From the NCBI RefSeq assembly GCF_963422355.1, contig NC_085095.1, positions 4,599,607 through 4,663,606 of the forward strand: a stretch of 64,000 nt of DNA. The letters are read 5' to 3'. Below, piece by piece: positions 50,474 to 60,415 of the stretch. Under the pieces are notes generated by a model. The model was given only the letters and a program-made list of their open reading frames with translations, was not told the DNA's origin and ran no database searches. The DNA comes from Corticium candelabrum (Eukaryota > Porifera > Homoscleromorpha > Homosclerophorida > Plakinidae). Within the stretch, counting starts at the first letter, position 1; each line of letters opens with the position of its first letter. The position numbers and the translations under genes are program-made.

Positions 50474-50866
50474 ATAATATACTATTAATAAGGTAAACTA
50501 CTGCAAGAAGTAAACAAACAGACAGACAGACCGACAAACAGAACGGTAAGATGAGGATCGAGACGACATAAGTCTTACAAGCAAACTGCAAGAAAATTAA
50601 TGCATGACAAGCGCTATAGCTCTGCAAGCAGGCGCAAGACTGGTTACTGACTAAATATACAAACGGTCACAGAAAAGCAAGACAAACAATAACTAGATGG
50701 CAAAGAGGGTTCATTGACCAAAGTTACCTGAGCAAATTCTCTCTAGTTTGAGTCTGCCATTGTAAATCCTCACTAATTTCGGAATCAACTCATCTAGCGG
50801 AGTCTTGACGGTGGCTTTAAACAAAAACTGGCTCTCGTCTCCTTTCTTGATATGTAGTATCACCAT
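41230..50866 (-). CDS. CFAP298: Cilia- and flagella-associated protein 298
   Basis: Six exons (50728-50866, 50003-50170, 49875-49942, 42369-42527, 41583-41810, 41230-41340) join in phase to 290 residues, the length of human CFAP298 (C21orf59/Kurly). Signatures: MVILHIKKGDESQFLF, LAEHGICLPPNMQGLTDEQL, APNDKMADVIKR, DAMDKLRGAMMIVYPMGLPP, GTAQLWWAGKE, NEKTKIIAKLQKKGHGAPGR and DDSHLNASWSDPTALKR. The protein acts in the cytoplasm of ciliated cells in assembly of axonemal dynein arms and in planar polarity of cilia. The start gives the canonical N-terminus. Intron 3 has swollen to 7.3 kb through transposons, the other introns are 0.24-0.7 kb. Confidence 0.95.
42528..44340 (-). other. CFAP298 intron 3, distal part
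   Basis: AT-rich with no gene. Two related segments at about 43428-43540 and 43589-43690 (CGTTCTTTGC, AAATTAACACAAATT, TTGGGC.GAGACAA, CCTGGATA / CCCGGATA) look like a diverged tandem duplication. Confidence 0.5.
44653..45413. mobile_element. TIR element with 9-bp target duplication (Mutator-like)
   Basis: Inverted repeats of about 85 bp start TAGTCTCGCGTAGCCAAACC and include GATATCTACCGGCGGGGAAGG; the right arm is the close reverse complement. GCGCTATTG is present directly outside both ends (44644-44652 and 45414-45422), a perfect 9-bp target duplication. The 761-bp element encodes no transposase. A minus-strand frame of 70 codons (45124-45336) and an exon-like coiled-coil segment (44952-45025) lie inside. 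Confidence 0.9.
45828..46790. mobile_element. Foldback element with arms of about 370 bp
   Basis: Left arm (from GGTAACTGCAATGCAAAAATC) and right arm (to GATTTTTCATTGCAGCTACC) are reverse complements with substitutions across nearly their whole length, for example GTTGCTTCCAGTTGTTTATAT against ATATAAACAACCGAAAGCAAC. A central 230 bp separates them. Flanking CTTTACAC and CTTTAAAA could be a worn 8-bp target duplication. No transposase. Confidence 0.8.
47286..48950 (-). mobile_element. Decayed non-LTR retrotransposon, RT to C-terminus
   Basis: On the minus strand: RT with VHNGLIQGCVLAPALLNLYF (48648-48947), then the C-terminal RT/maturase-like part FVYLGSCITTDCEIREEI, AVVLPILLYGSETWPV and NHWLRWLVHVARM (47970-48500), and finally two zinc-finger-like motifs CGFDGCGFTAVNHAGFVNHQ and CQYCHQTFLQ..LHNHQHFC (about 47330-47440). 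Frame changes and stops between blocks show it is dead. A CA microsatellite (47572-47628) interrupts it. Endonuclease is not seen. Confidence 0.82.
49081..49160. repeat. (CA)n microsatellite
   Basis: Eighty bases of uninterrupted CA in CFAP298 intron 3. Another CA run lies at 49743-49805, just beside exon 3. The 49161-49742 stretch contains no recognisable gene. Confidence 0.96.
50361..50472. repeat. (TA)n microsatellite
   Basis: About 110 bp of TA with two short interruptions, in CFAP298 intron 1. Confidence 0.95.
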
Positions 50867-51168
50867 AGCTAATCGTCGCTCGGTAAAATTCTAGAGAATC
50901 CTGAACTAAATGCCCGGATATTCTAGAAGGTTCGCTATCACACCTAGGTGCACCTATCAATTAAAACTAGAACACGACCTAGTACGTGTTTTACTCACAC
51001 CTGATGGAAAAGCTAAAGTTTTGAAAGAGAGAACGCAGGCTTGCGATTTTTGCAACAGTCAAATACCCGGATTTTGTTTATATAGTTACGGTATCGTGTC
51101 CTGTACACGAAGACTTTGAAAGAGGTGTTTGCGAAATCTGCTTTTCAATATCTAGGGGGCTCTACTCA

Positions 51169-51780
51169 ATGGATACCTCATCAGTATGTCGACCTTTTGG
51201 AAACAGTTCTTCTTCAGCTCCTACTAGCGCTAACGTTGTCGACGTCTCAAGCTCACATGCATGTGGAATAGCTGCAAAGTCATCTGATCATGATGGTATA
51301 GCAACAACAGCAGATCGGAACTACAATTATGGCAAACGACACTTTCCAGGTTTATACAGTGTATTAGTTGCCATGCAGTACCAAACCATATTAATTAATT
51401 ATGATTTATATCATAGTCAAGTGCACTAGCTAGACATTCAATTTTAAAATATGATTGTTTGTTCCATTAGTTGGTATATTAAATTTTTACTTTTCAAAAA
51501 TAGGTATTACTTTGATATTATGCAACACCTAGAGTCAAGGGATGCACTGCTTCTGCAAGTTGATTTCATTTAGATATCTAATGATTAATTGCATATAATA
51601 TATAACTATACTACACATTTTGTCAATATTTTTAGGTTGGAGACCTATTATCTATGGAGAATGGCAAATTTATCCTAATCGAAGAGAGAGAAGGCATGAT
51701 GTGTTGTGGAGAGGTGAAGAGACAAGAGAAGAAGTCACACTAGAGAATTCAACTATGTTGGGTCGGAAAAGACAAGGCAA
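51169..51780 (+). CDS. Two exons of an unrecognised gene
   Basis: Exon 51169-51349 (MDTSSVCRPFGN ... NYNYGKRHFPG) and exon 51636-51780 (WRPIIYGEWQIYPNRRERR ... VTLENSTMLGRKR) join in phase through GG|GTTTAT and TTTAG|GTTGG sites, then a donor-like GTACTT at 51781. The N-terminal part is Ser/Ala-rich, the second exon strongly basic. Further exons are not found before the Polinton; insertion of that element may have separated or truncated the gene. It is divergent from CFAP298, about 300 bp away. Frames at 50910-51119 could be a 5' exon but are unsupported. Confidence 0.45.
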
Positions 51781-52354
51781 GTACTTAAGAAATTGATATG
51801 CAACTAGATTGTTTGAAATAATACCCAAATTTGTATAAGCAAATGAATTCTAATGTTGTTTTGGGCAGAGTTTTATGATTCCCAAAGTTTAATTATTAGT
51901 TTAAATGTCTTTCAATGAGGTTCGTTTTTCTAGGTTCTTGGTAGCAGATTTTTCAACCTGTGTCCAATAGGTCCTTTAGAATAATGTAGTATGTTGTGTA
52001 CATGTTTGGGGTCTATATTTAGTGAATCAGTTATCTTGTATTATGATGATGAACCGAGTTGTCGATTTCGACAAATCTCTTTTATGGCTTTGCCTGTGCT
52101 GAAATAGCCACATACAAAGATAGCAATAATAATATATAAATATACGTATTTCTTTTGCACCTCAATAAAGAAAGGTACAGTTCCCTCTGGAGAGGGCAAA
52201 ACGAGAGAACAAAAAGAAAAAAGGAAAATAGACAAATAACAACTAACACAAACACACACTGAGAGTAGTAGAGTAAGGAGTTCTCACATACCGTTTTTAG
52301 AAATAGTCAAATATTTTTGCCAAATATTATTTGTCCATTCTTTTCACGTCTCGC
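51781..52354. other. AT-rich segment before the Polinton
   Basis: No gene seen. The left Polinton boundary probably lies in this stretch or in the repeats after it, but I cannot place the terminal inverted repeat without the right end. Confidence 0.5.
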
Positions 52355-52359
52355 GTGGA

Positions 52360-52575
52360 AGAGAATTGCGCCCTATTAGACAAATAGCATCTATTGTACA
52401 TAGCCACAAAATCGTGTGGGGAGCTCTATAGAGGAAAGTTGTGCCCTAGTAGACAAATAGCTCCTATGTATACTGTATATAGCCACAGAATTGTGTGCCT
52501 CAGCTGTAGAGGAAAATTACGCTCTGTTAGAGAAATATAATCTACAGTATATAACTGCAGAATTGTCTGTACCAT
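52360..52575. repeat. Three tandem repeats of about 72-78 bp at Polinton left end
   Basis: Each copy runs GAAAATT(A/G)(C/T)GC..T.TTAGA.AAATA, then TATAGCC(A)CA.AAT.GTGTG. Copies diverge by 15-25 percent by eye. Polinton terminal regions often hold such tandem units, so this may be part of the terminal repeat. Confidence 0.7.
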
Positions 52576-52605
52576 TAATCACCGATTCAATGCAAACGGA
52601 AGTAA

Positions 52606-52873
52606 CCCCAAATCTGGTGTTTTAACTAACAACGAAAGTACTGCGACAGCAGGCCGAGAACATCGGACCCAAGGGATACTCTCGCCTACGAAAAGCAGAT
52701 CTCGTAGCATGTATCTCTGAAGCCTGAGACTCAGAAGGTCTAACCCCAAACTCGTTGTTTTAACAACGATAAAGTCCTGCGACAGTAGGCCAAGAACATC
52801 GGACTCAAGGGATTCTTGCCTGCGAAAAGCAGAGCTTGTAGAGTTCATCTCCAAAGCCCGAGACCCAGAGATG
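52606..52873 (+). repeat. Direct duplication of an SAP/Rho-N-like coding segment
   Basis: Two copies of about 130 bp (52606-52737 and 52740-52873), about 80 percent alike. Copy 1 (52635-52727) reads KVLRQQAENIGPKGYSRLRK and onward to a TGA. Copy 2 reads AKNIGLKGF and, after a one-base shift, CLRKAELVEFISKA. The pattern of a short helix, GxKGYS and LRKAxL is that of SAP/Rho-N nucleic-acid-binding helices found ahead of Polinton polymerases. Confidence 0.65.
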
Positions 52874-55800
52874 GTGCAACGAATACAACGTGCCACTCAA
52901 ACTGGGTGCTATCCAGCTCTGCCTGGTGCCGTGGACACCCTGGAGCAATATCGTGCTGAGCTACAAAAACTTCACGAAGAAGCTGACGCTTCCCCCGCGA
53001 GCCAAGAAGGTTGTGAAAGAGCTCCAAAATCCTCAGTATCGTCTAGCCACTCTTGAGAGATTTCAAAGGAAGATGTTTTGTGAACCCCTGGCTACACGCA
53101 TCGTGAAGGAAGGAGCCGCCATACTTGAGAAGCAGGACAGCGAATAGGAAAAGACGATCAAAGGACATAGGATGCTGACATTCGCATTCCGTCATGAGGT
53201 AGGAGGTGCCCTCACCGACAGGATGATGAAAAAGTTGGCAGACCTGCGTACAAACGTCATTCTACCTTAGGTATCTCTACACCTACAAGATCAGAAATAT
53301 CGAGACCAGGGAAATGAGGAATTTCCGCACATACGCACCAGGCAGTCCAAGAATGGTTGGGATGACAAATGCCCGCGCCTGAATAACCAAGCAAAAAGAA
53401 ATCCGCCTCTCCCAGGACAACCTAGACCGCCCCAGCACCAAGTGGGCTCTCGTGTGCTATATTGAAGTCCAGCTGACCGCCATCCTAGGCAGAGATGCTC
53501 TGGTAGGCACCAGACCCCTACTTGACTGGCTGCGCTGTAAGAGGGGACCCATTGCTCTGGACACGTTCAACGACAACCTATGTCTATTTCGTTGTATCGC
53601 CATGCACCAAGGCACACGAGCAGATTGTACCACCCGCAAAGCCGGAGAGCTAGCCACGGCGAGCTAGCCACGGCGTTCTACGATATCCACGTTCGGGACA
53701 TACCCAAGTCAAATCTAGATAAGCTCACTGAGATTGAGAAGTGATTCAAACTGGGTATCTGTGTATACAAGCTCGCCCAATATGTCTAGGGAGTCAATGC
53801 CAGAAATGGACCTGTCTGGAGTTTGATTCGACAACCGCCTAGTATTCCAATATCATGACCATTGGTATGTTCGGAGCACGGCTTCTATATCAAAGATATC
53901 AAGAAGGTCTCTAACCTCTACCTCTGTGGTCACTGTTCCCAATCCTTCACCCAAGCATGTCACCTTCAACGACATGCCACCCTGTGCACCCAAGGCGTCA
54001 CCCAAGTCAAGTGTCCGGGTGACACAGTAGAAGCACCCCTGTCAGCCTACAAGAAGGCATTCCACCCAAGCTGCAACGCAAGCAACGTTGCCATTTGCTG
54101 GCTAGAATACGAAGTCAGCAGCGTGGGTATCACAGCCACCCCCAAATGTGGACACGGTGGTGAGTGTTGGATCAAGGGCGCTCCCGTCAACGGAATGGCC
54201 GGATGAACTGTAGTTCAGTTGCACGGTTGTCACTGGCACGGGTGTCCAAAGCATGAACCCAACGCAAACAGCCTGTACGAAGCAACCCTCGAGTGAGATC
54301 AAACTATCCGAGACGTCGGATTCGATTTTGTGGTCATGTGGGAGTGCGACTCATATAGGCAAGCCCCCGCCCCAGAACCCAAAAACTAAGCCTATCCACA
54401 CACCATTGTGTACGACTTGCAAGACTATCTCGACAAGAGAAAGGCCCTCTCCCCACAACCTCCCTCACCTTTGAGACCGAGCACACCCCATCTCAGTCTC
54501 GCTTGGTGACACACTAAACCCCTCCATACACCTCTGCAACGCTAATCCCAAGCTACTTGTTACAGACTTTGTCGGCGAGCTGCACAGACAAGGAGATTTG
54601 ATATGAGAAGTCGTTTGTCAACGATATCTTCCAGATGATCTCGAGTTTCTCCCCATGAAGCAAACGAACCGGATCCAACAGTGGTGCGACCAAGTGCCCG
54701 TGCTGGGATTCAATTTGGGTAAGTACAACTTGAACCTCATCAAAGAGCACTTTGTAAACAAGATCACCGACACTGCCAAAAAGATCAAGGTAGCCAAGAA
54801 GGCCAATCAGACCACGTTCCTACTAACACCCCACCTCTGATTCTTGGATGTCATGAACTATCTAGGACCAGGCACCAGCTACGACAACTGGGTCAAAGCC
54901 TATGGATGCAAATTGCAGAAGAACTGGTTCCCCTATGAGTGGTTCGACAATCCCGACAAACTACAACACCCTGGTCTACCTAACTACCCCGCTTGGTATT
55001 CCAAGTTAAGAGGTCAATACCCACTTTCCCTCAAAGAGTGGCAATCATACAAACGCACATTCCGAGAGCGAGGCATGACCACCTTTGCCGACTGGCTGTG
55101 GTACTACATCGACCTCGACGTCGATCCATTCCTAGAAGCACTCACCAAAACAAGAAACTTCTATCATGGGTATGGAGTCGACATCCTGAAAGACGCAGTC
55201 TCACTCTCCGGTGTATCACTCCAGTTCCACTTCGAGGCACCAACCAACATCACAAAGAACCCAACCTCGTGGCTCCCAAAAAGGAGGCCTACGACATGCT
55301 GAAAGGTGCAGTCGTAGGTGGGCCAAGTCTCGTCTTCACAAGGTGGATATCCCGTAGCTGGAGTCACACGCATTCGATCACACCAATACAACATGCACGC
55401 CTCTGTCGAAAGAGTTGTTCGATACTACAAAAATCCCCAAGCCGCCACGCAAACCCTTGTCCAAACCCTTGGTCAAACCAATGGTAAGTGGTTTGTGTAT
55501 GCAGAGGTCGACATCCGTGTTCCTCCCAATCTCCACAATAAGTTCGCGGAGATGTGGCCACTATTCAAAAATCGAGAGGTGGACGAGGCCGACATCCCTC
55601 AAGAGATGATGAACTACCTACAACGCACTGACAGGAAACGCATCAGCACCAAGAAGCTGCTTGGTACCTTATGAATATCTGCCAACAAGATTCTCCTACA
55701 TGTTCCCCTACTCCAATGGCATATTGACCACGGTCTGGAGGTATACCGCACGATGACTATGAGCTCAAAAGATTTTTTTGAGCAGTTCGTCGAGCAAGTG

Positions 55801-56593
55801 ACAGCCGCAAGACGCACAGGAGATGAGGACAAATCTCAGGCTCTATTGGCAGATGTATTCACACTGCTAGGCAACAGCGCCTATGGGAAACTCATCGAAG
55901 CATTGGAATGTCAAACCAACGCCACCTACACCAAAGACAAAAATGTCATCGACCGAGCCATGCGAAGCGCGTAGTTTAATGCCAATGGATATGATGAGAT
56001 TGGTGACGCCTACGAACTACACTCAAGAAAGCCACGGATCACCATCAGGGGAGCCTTTCAGGTGGACATCGCAGTCTAGCTATCAATTGGCCAAACTACG
56101 AATGCTTGAGTTCTACTATGACTTCCTCGGCAAGTACATGGATTGTCGTGACTTCGAGTTGATTCAGATGGACACCGACAGTATGTACATGGCTCTGGCT
56201 ACAAAGACCATAGACGAAGCGGTACGTCTCGAGATGATGGAGGACTTCCAGACCCATCGTCAAGAATGGCTGCCCTGGAACACATGGAGTATCCGCACAC
56301 CCGGTCTTTTCAAACTCAAGTTCGAATGATTGCGAGCCGGGCAGAGAAGTAAAGCTTCCGCCAAAGGAATGAGCAAGAAGCACAACGACATCACCTGGCG
56401 GCGCTATGTCTCGACTCTCCAAGGTCGAACTGACCGTGCTCAAAGCAGAGGCTTCCGAATGGTGGACGACTGCATGAAAACTTATCTGCAAGACAAACTT
56501 GGTCTCAGCGCCTACTATGACAAACGCCGAGTCCTGCCCGAGGCATTCACACGGAACCCATATACTAACCAATATCAAGCCAAAGATATTTGA
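52740..56593 (+). pseudogene. Polinton protein-primed DNA polymerase B, degenerate
   Basis: Homology extends over about 3.8 kb through many frame changes and stops. Landmarks: a C2H2-like finger near 53910-53980 (LYLCGHCSQSFTQACHLQRH), CGHGGECWIKGAPV (54148 on), exonuclease I region IVYDLQDYLDKRKA (54402; the second acidic residue of DxE is Gln), exonuclease II region VLGFNLGKYNLNLI (54700; Asp replaced by Asn), DVMNYLGPGTSYDNWVKAYG (54848), LLGNSAYGKLIEA (motif B, 55865) and QMDTDSMYM (motif C, 56166). Motif A, the Dx2SLYPS block, is absent where expected near 55375-55420. It replicated the element from a terminal protein; this copy cannot. Confidence 0.9.
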
Positions 56594-56739
56594 TATCCTC
56601 GACAAGCCATCCTCTACGCACCCATTTCAAAAGATGGTGTTGAAGTTGAGAGAAAGCAGTATGTAATACCTCCTTGATATCAGAAACGTCCATGACGACC
56701 ATCTATCTGTGAGATAGCGACAGATGGATCCACATATCA

Positions 56740-56982
56740 TCAGTCGTTCGGAGCTGTAGTTTGACGGAGAGTCGAAACGATATCACTTTCTAACTCTAGC
56801 AATTCTTTAGTGAGTTTATCGTATATCTTGGAATACACCGACTCTAGAAACATCTCTAAATCATTACTACCATCTGGAATATCCATCTGCCACGATTGAA
56901 GATAGCCCTCCGTCACCCACGCGACGGGTCTCTAAACCAACGGGTGCACATTCTCATGTATGGGAACTGATGCCTCAGCCAT
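56740..56982 (-). pseudogene. Small Polinton minus-strand gene
   Basis: Frame MAEASVPIHENVHPLV, one TAG, then VAWVTEGYLQSWQMDIP and a helical acidic C-terminus (LEMFLESVYSKIYDKLTKEL), ending at 56740. About 80 codons with one in-frame stop. No family recognised; it is on the opposite strand to the polymerase just upstream. Confidence 0.45.
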
Positions 56983-56999
56983 GACTGATATACTCTGTG

Positions 57000-57445
57000 T
57001 TATATTGACGTCTTACGCACGACTCCAGCAACAGTTTGATAGGACGGTGGGACAGCCTGCCTCATATCCGAGCAAGGCCCTGGAAAGTTGATCTTGCATA
57101 TTTTATAATACTTTCTACTTAGTTTATCTCGAATGGGAGGACACATATCGGTGACGAGGTCATCCAATCGGTTGAGTTCAAAGAGCAGAATATCCTCATT
57201 AAACTCTTTTCCTCAAAGACATCCCCTCAATGTGTTCAACTTTTCTGATAGCTGGTGTAGGCAAATCAATAGACCTCTACTTTCTTGGGATAAGTCTTCT
57301 TCATGGTCAGTGCGTGTAGAGTCACACCCAATCCGCTCACAGCAAGTGCAATGGGATTCACACAGACACCCACCACAGCACTCACAACCCCCAGCCCAAC
57401 GCGGTCATATGTAGCGCCAAGTCTTTGTGTTTGAAGAATCTAAAC
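57000..57445 (-). pseudogene. Polinton Gly/Val-rich hydrophobic protein
   Basis: Minus-strand frames: a hydrophobic stretch VGLGVVSAVVGVCVNPIALA (about 57340-57400), KKTYPKKVEVY then a stop, and in another frame LHQLSEKLNTLRGCL and KEFNEDILLFELNRLDDLV, ending at 57000. A Gly-rich membrane-like N-terminus followed by a Lys/Asp helical tail occurs in proteins of animal Polintons, without known function. At least two lesions. Confidence 0.5.
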
Positions 57446-57577
57446 AATTTCATATAACTCCAACATCGGTAGTGGTAGGTGAGGTACAGCCGGGTGAGCA
57501 TAAGGATGTTACTATTCAACAGATCACCGTCGATGTGATTGAAGTTGATTGCTGGAATCATCTTGCTATATATGAGT

Positions 57578-57998
57578 TTACATCTCCTTTTTCAACGCAT
57601 CCAATTCTACTCGAATTTGGTCCACTTTTGTACTAAGATCTCCATATGCGTTATACCCAACGCCTATACGTACTGTTGTGATCAATTTTTCATTATCAGT
57701 GACCCTGCTCTCAGCGCCAGCTAACTTGGCTCTGATCCTAGCCATTTTGGTTTCAATCCTATCCACTTGGAATTAAATGAGCATTTTGCTGGTCAACGGT
57801 GGTGTTTAAGTTGGTGTTAATCTCACCCACGACCTTATCCAAGGTTGAGATAGTTCTATTGAGTTCCTTTATCCAATCAGAATTTTGGACCAATTCTCTC
57901 GACATCAAATTCGTCCTACTTCTTAACAACTTGACGTCCTGAGTCAAATGCAACGTGTCCTCAATCTCCCTGTGCGTTCCAAACTTACTGATTGCCAT
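57578..57998 (-). pseudogene. Coiled-coil protein starting MAISKFGT
   Basis: Start at 57996-57998. A first frame (SKFGTHREIEDTLHLTQDVK, then heptad-like helix) stops at 57759 and a second frame (MDRIETKMARIRAKLAGAE ... VDQIRVELDALKKEM) continues to 57578. The Leu/Ile heptads suggest a rod-shaped oligomer, possibly fibre- or tail-like. One frameshift near 57765. Confidence 0.55.
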
Positions 57999-58030
57999 TG
58001 TGCAGAAGCTATACATATAGGCTAGATGAT

Positions 58031-58414
58031 TTACTCCTTTTTCAATACCTCAAGCTTTTCGAATTTTGCCTACATCGACAGCAAGCTTACGCACTGTCTC
58101 ATTCAACACCCCAAAGCTTCTCGAATTTTGGCGAGCGAGCTTTGGTTGGTCGCTATAGCCAGAATATTCTGATTCATTGCTTTCAGAAATTTATCGATAT
58201 TCTGATTGTTACTTTCCATAGTGGACAATCTCCTTGTGGGTCCGATTCCTCCAACAATTTATCGATATTCTGATGGTCACCTGTGGTCAACTGTCTATTT
58301 TTTCTCGCAAATTCCGCCTTCTAATCGGATGCAGCTTTTAATTAACTCAACGTTCCGATTGATTCGTAGCAAGTCGTCGAGCTTCCTGTTTGTGCCAAAC
58401 TTGTTTACCGACAT
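58031..58414 (-). pseudogene. Second copy of the KFGT coiled-coil gene
   Basis: Starts MSVNKFGTNRKLDDLL (start 58412-58414), stop at 58295 after 39 codons, with related helical fragments below (QNIDKFLKAMNQNILAIATN near 58150-58200). It shares the M..xKFGT.R..(E/D)D start with the gene at 57998, so the two are probably tandem duplicates. Two FSRYSDxx-like DNA repeats (TTTATCGATATTCTGAT at 58190 and 58257) mark internal duplication. Confidence 0.5.
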
Positions 58415-58446
58415 TATAAAGCCACTATATATTGAGATTATATAAA

Positions 58447-59178
58447 ATGGATCTTATCAATTTTGATGACAGACATTGAGGCGCGTCGAGAGACAATTGG
58501 CTTTCCTACTTCCCTATTGCCATTACATCATGGTTGGACCGACGGGATGTGGAAACACAACATGGTTGTGTAATATGTTGATGAGGTGGATGAAGCCTGA
58601 CGTGTCGATCATCTATGCTATCAATCCCGACAAAGAAAAATATCGATTGTTACAAAACTTTTTTTACGATTTCTTGGAGACCAAGAGGTGGATTTGTCAT
58701 TTCAAATACTTGAACCGGAAGAGGTGATACCCATCGAGGAACTAGACGGTGATACTAGCAAGCTGATCGTCTTTGATGATATCAAAATAGACAGCAGGCA
58801 TATGGAACCCATCAATGAGTACTTCTCACTGTCCAGAAATTGCAACTGCAATTGTATCTACCTCACTCAGAGTTACTACGACGTTCCTGAATGCATTTGT
58901 CGAAATACCAAAGCCTTCTGTCTCTTTCATGGTCTAGACAACAAGATATTTGACAGATAGCAGACGATCACAGCAACGCCATAAGCAATGAAGAGTTTGC
59001 TGATATCTATAGAAAGGCATCGTGTGAACACTACTTATTCATGCTTCTCGACAAGGCGAGCAATCACATACCCGAGATGTATCGTTGTGGATTTGATAAT
59101 TCTATCTACCACGATAACTTGTGCTGTCACTGTAACTTCGTTACCATAACTAGTTGCTGGCACTACATTTTAATGTAA
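58447..59178 (+). pseudogene. Polinton packaging ATPase (FtsK/A32-like), damaged
   Basis: Start MDLINFDDRH at 58447, then a TGA and frame change; Walker A reads VGPTGCGNTTW, with Asn in place of the invariant Lys; Walker B KLIVFDDIKID (58762); NCIYLTQSYYDVP sensor region; stop at 58960 and a frame change into EEFADIYRKASCEHYLFMLL, ending at 59178. The total of about 243 codons is normal for this family, which pumps DNA into capsids. Confidence 0.85.
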
Positions 59179-59191
59179 CCTATAGTATACT

Positions 59192-60318
59192 ATGGCATTC
59201 GCACGAGTGAAGAGCATGCAAGGGCGTAAAGCGTTGATCGAGAAATTTCTCAAGTGTAGAGAAATTCTCAAGAAGTGTATCATCGACGTAAAAATTGGCA
59301 AGCAGCGTTTTCAGGAAGATGTTGCTCAACTCTTGCGACAACCCATCAAAGCAGAGTTGGATAAACAGCAAGATAAATTGATAGAGAGATTACAAGCAGG
59401 TCAATATGCTTTGCCACTCACACAGGCCGACATCGTCAATGCTATCAAAGCCATTTCGGGTGCTCCAAGGTTGCCAGCCATAGCAGAGGCAGTCGCGTTA
59501 CCTACACCAGAGGTGGTCGCATCAAAGGTATCACCAACACTGAAGTCAGCCTCGTTACCTACACTAGAGGCAGTCGCATCAATGGTATTGCCAGCACCGG
59601 AGGCAGCCGTGTTAGCCATGTTACTTACTGACCCAGCAGAAGCAAAATCAATAGTAGATCCATACGTGGCGTCAGATATAGTGGAAAAATTTGATCTTCC
59701 TCACCCTTCCAAATTAAACGCTTAACACCTACTAAAAGAGAATTTCTTAGAACTGAGATTAGCCTGTATTTACGACAGGAAGGTGGTAAAAGAGGGCACT
59801 AAAGATAAAGAAAGAAACTCATTGCCGATCATCATATCAAGGGTTTAAATGATTATATGTATGCTATTGATATCGCAGAGGGTAAGACACCAAAAGGTAA
59901 GAAAGCCACTATCAAACCAGGCAAAGGAGGTAAAGGACACACCCCAAAACAACCCTACAAACTCACATCCGACTCCACCTTTGGTGACCTGTACATCGAT
60001 CCCATGCATCCAGCAAACATGAGACTCGAAGCCTACAAGGGTGTTAGGAAGGTCATATCGTGAAAGATAGACGCAGATTTGTTGGAGCTGTTGACCAAAC
60101 GATTCAAAACGAGCAAGGTGTACAGTAGTGGAGCCCTCAAGGCCTGGAACAAACTGGTTGAACTGTCTGGCCTTTCTGTCAACAAACAAGCCAAGAAATA
60201 CCGGCTACAAGCCCCCAAGATCAAAAATTGCAAGTCCCCGGACGAGCTCTGTCGTTGCTTGGAAGTCCCTATTGCTAGCAAAGAAGCCGGTAATGAGTGT
60301 CGCTCTGGACAATGAGAT
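59192..60318 (+). pseudogene. Conserved Polinton protein of unknown function
   Basis: N-terminal helical part (59192-59725: IEKFLKCREILKKCI, QADIVNAIKAISGAP, then Pro/Ala/Val-rich repeats around LPTPEVVASKV and LPTLEAVASMV). The C-terminal part lies in other frames: THKGKKATIKPGKGGKG-like Lys/Gly linker, FGDLYIDPMHPANMRLEAYKG, a stop at 60061, LLELLTKRFKTSKVYS and LVELSGLSVNK. The last blocks recur in animal Polintons. Breaks near 59725, 59800 and 60061. Confidence 0.65.
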
Positions 60319-60415
60319 CGTCGAGATCCTAGATAGGTTATTGGTGGACAGTATTATCTCCAAAAAGAATACAAAAAGATTTACGATAATTGTATCTAGT
60401 TCTATATATAGTGAC

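Noticed and set aside
52041..52259. 72-codon minus-strand frame before the Polinton
   Set aside because: Low-complexity hydrophobic composition in AT-rich DNA, with no similarity to Polinton or host proteins.
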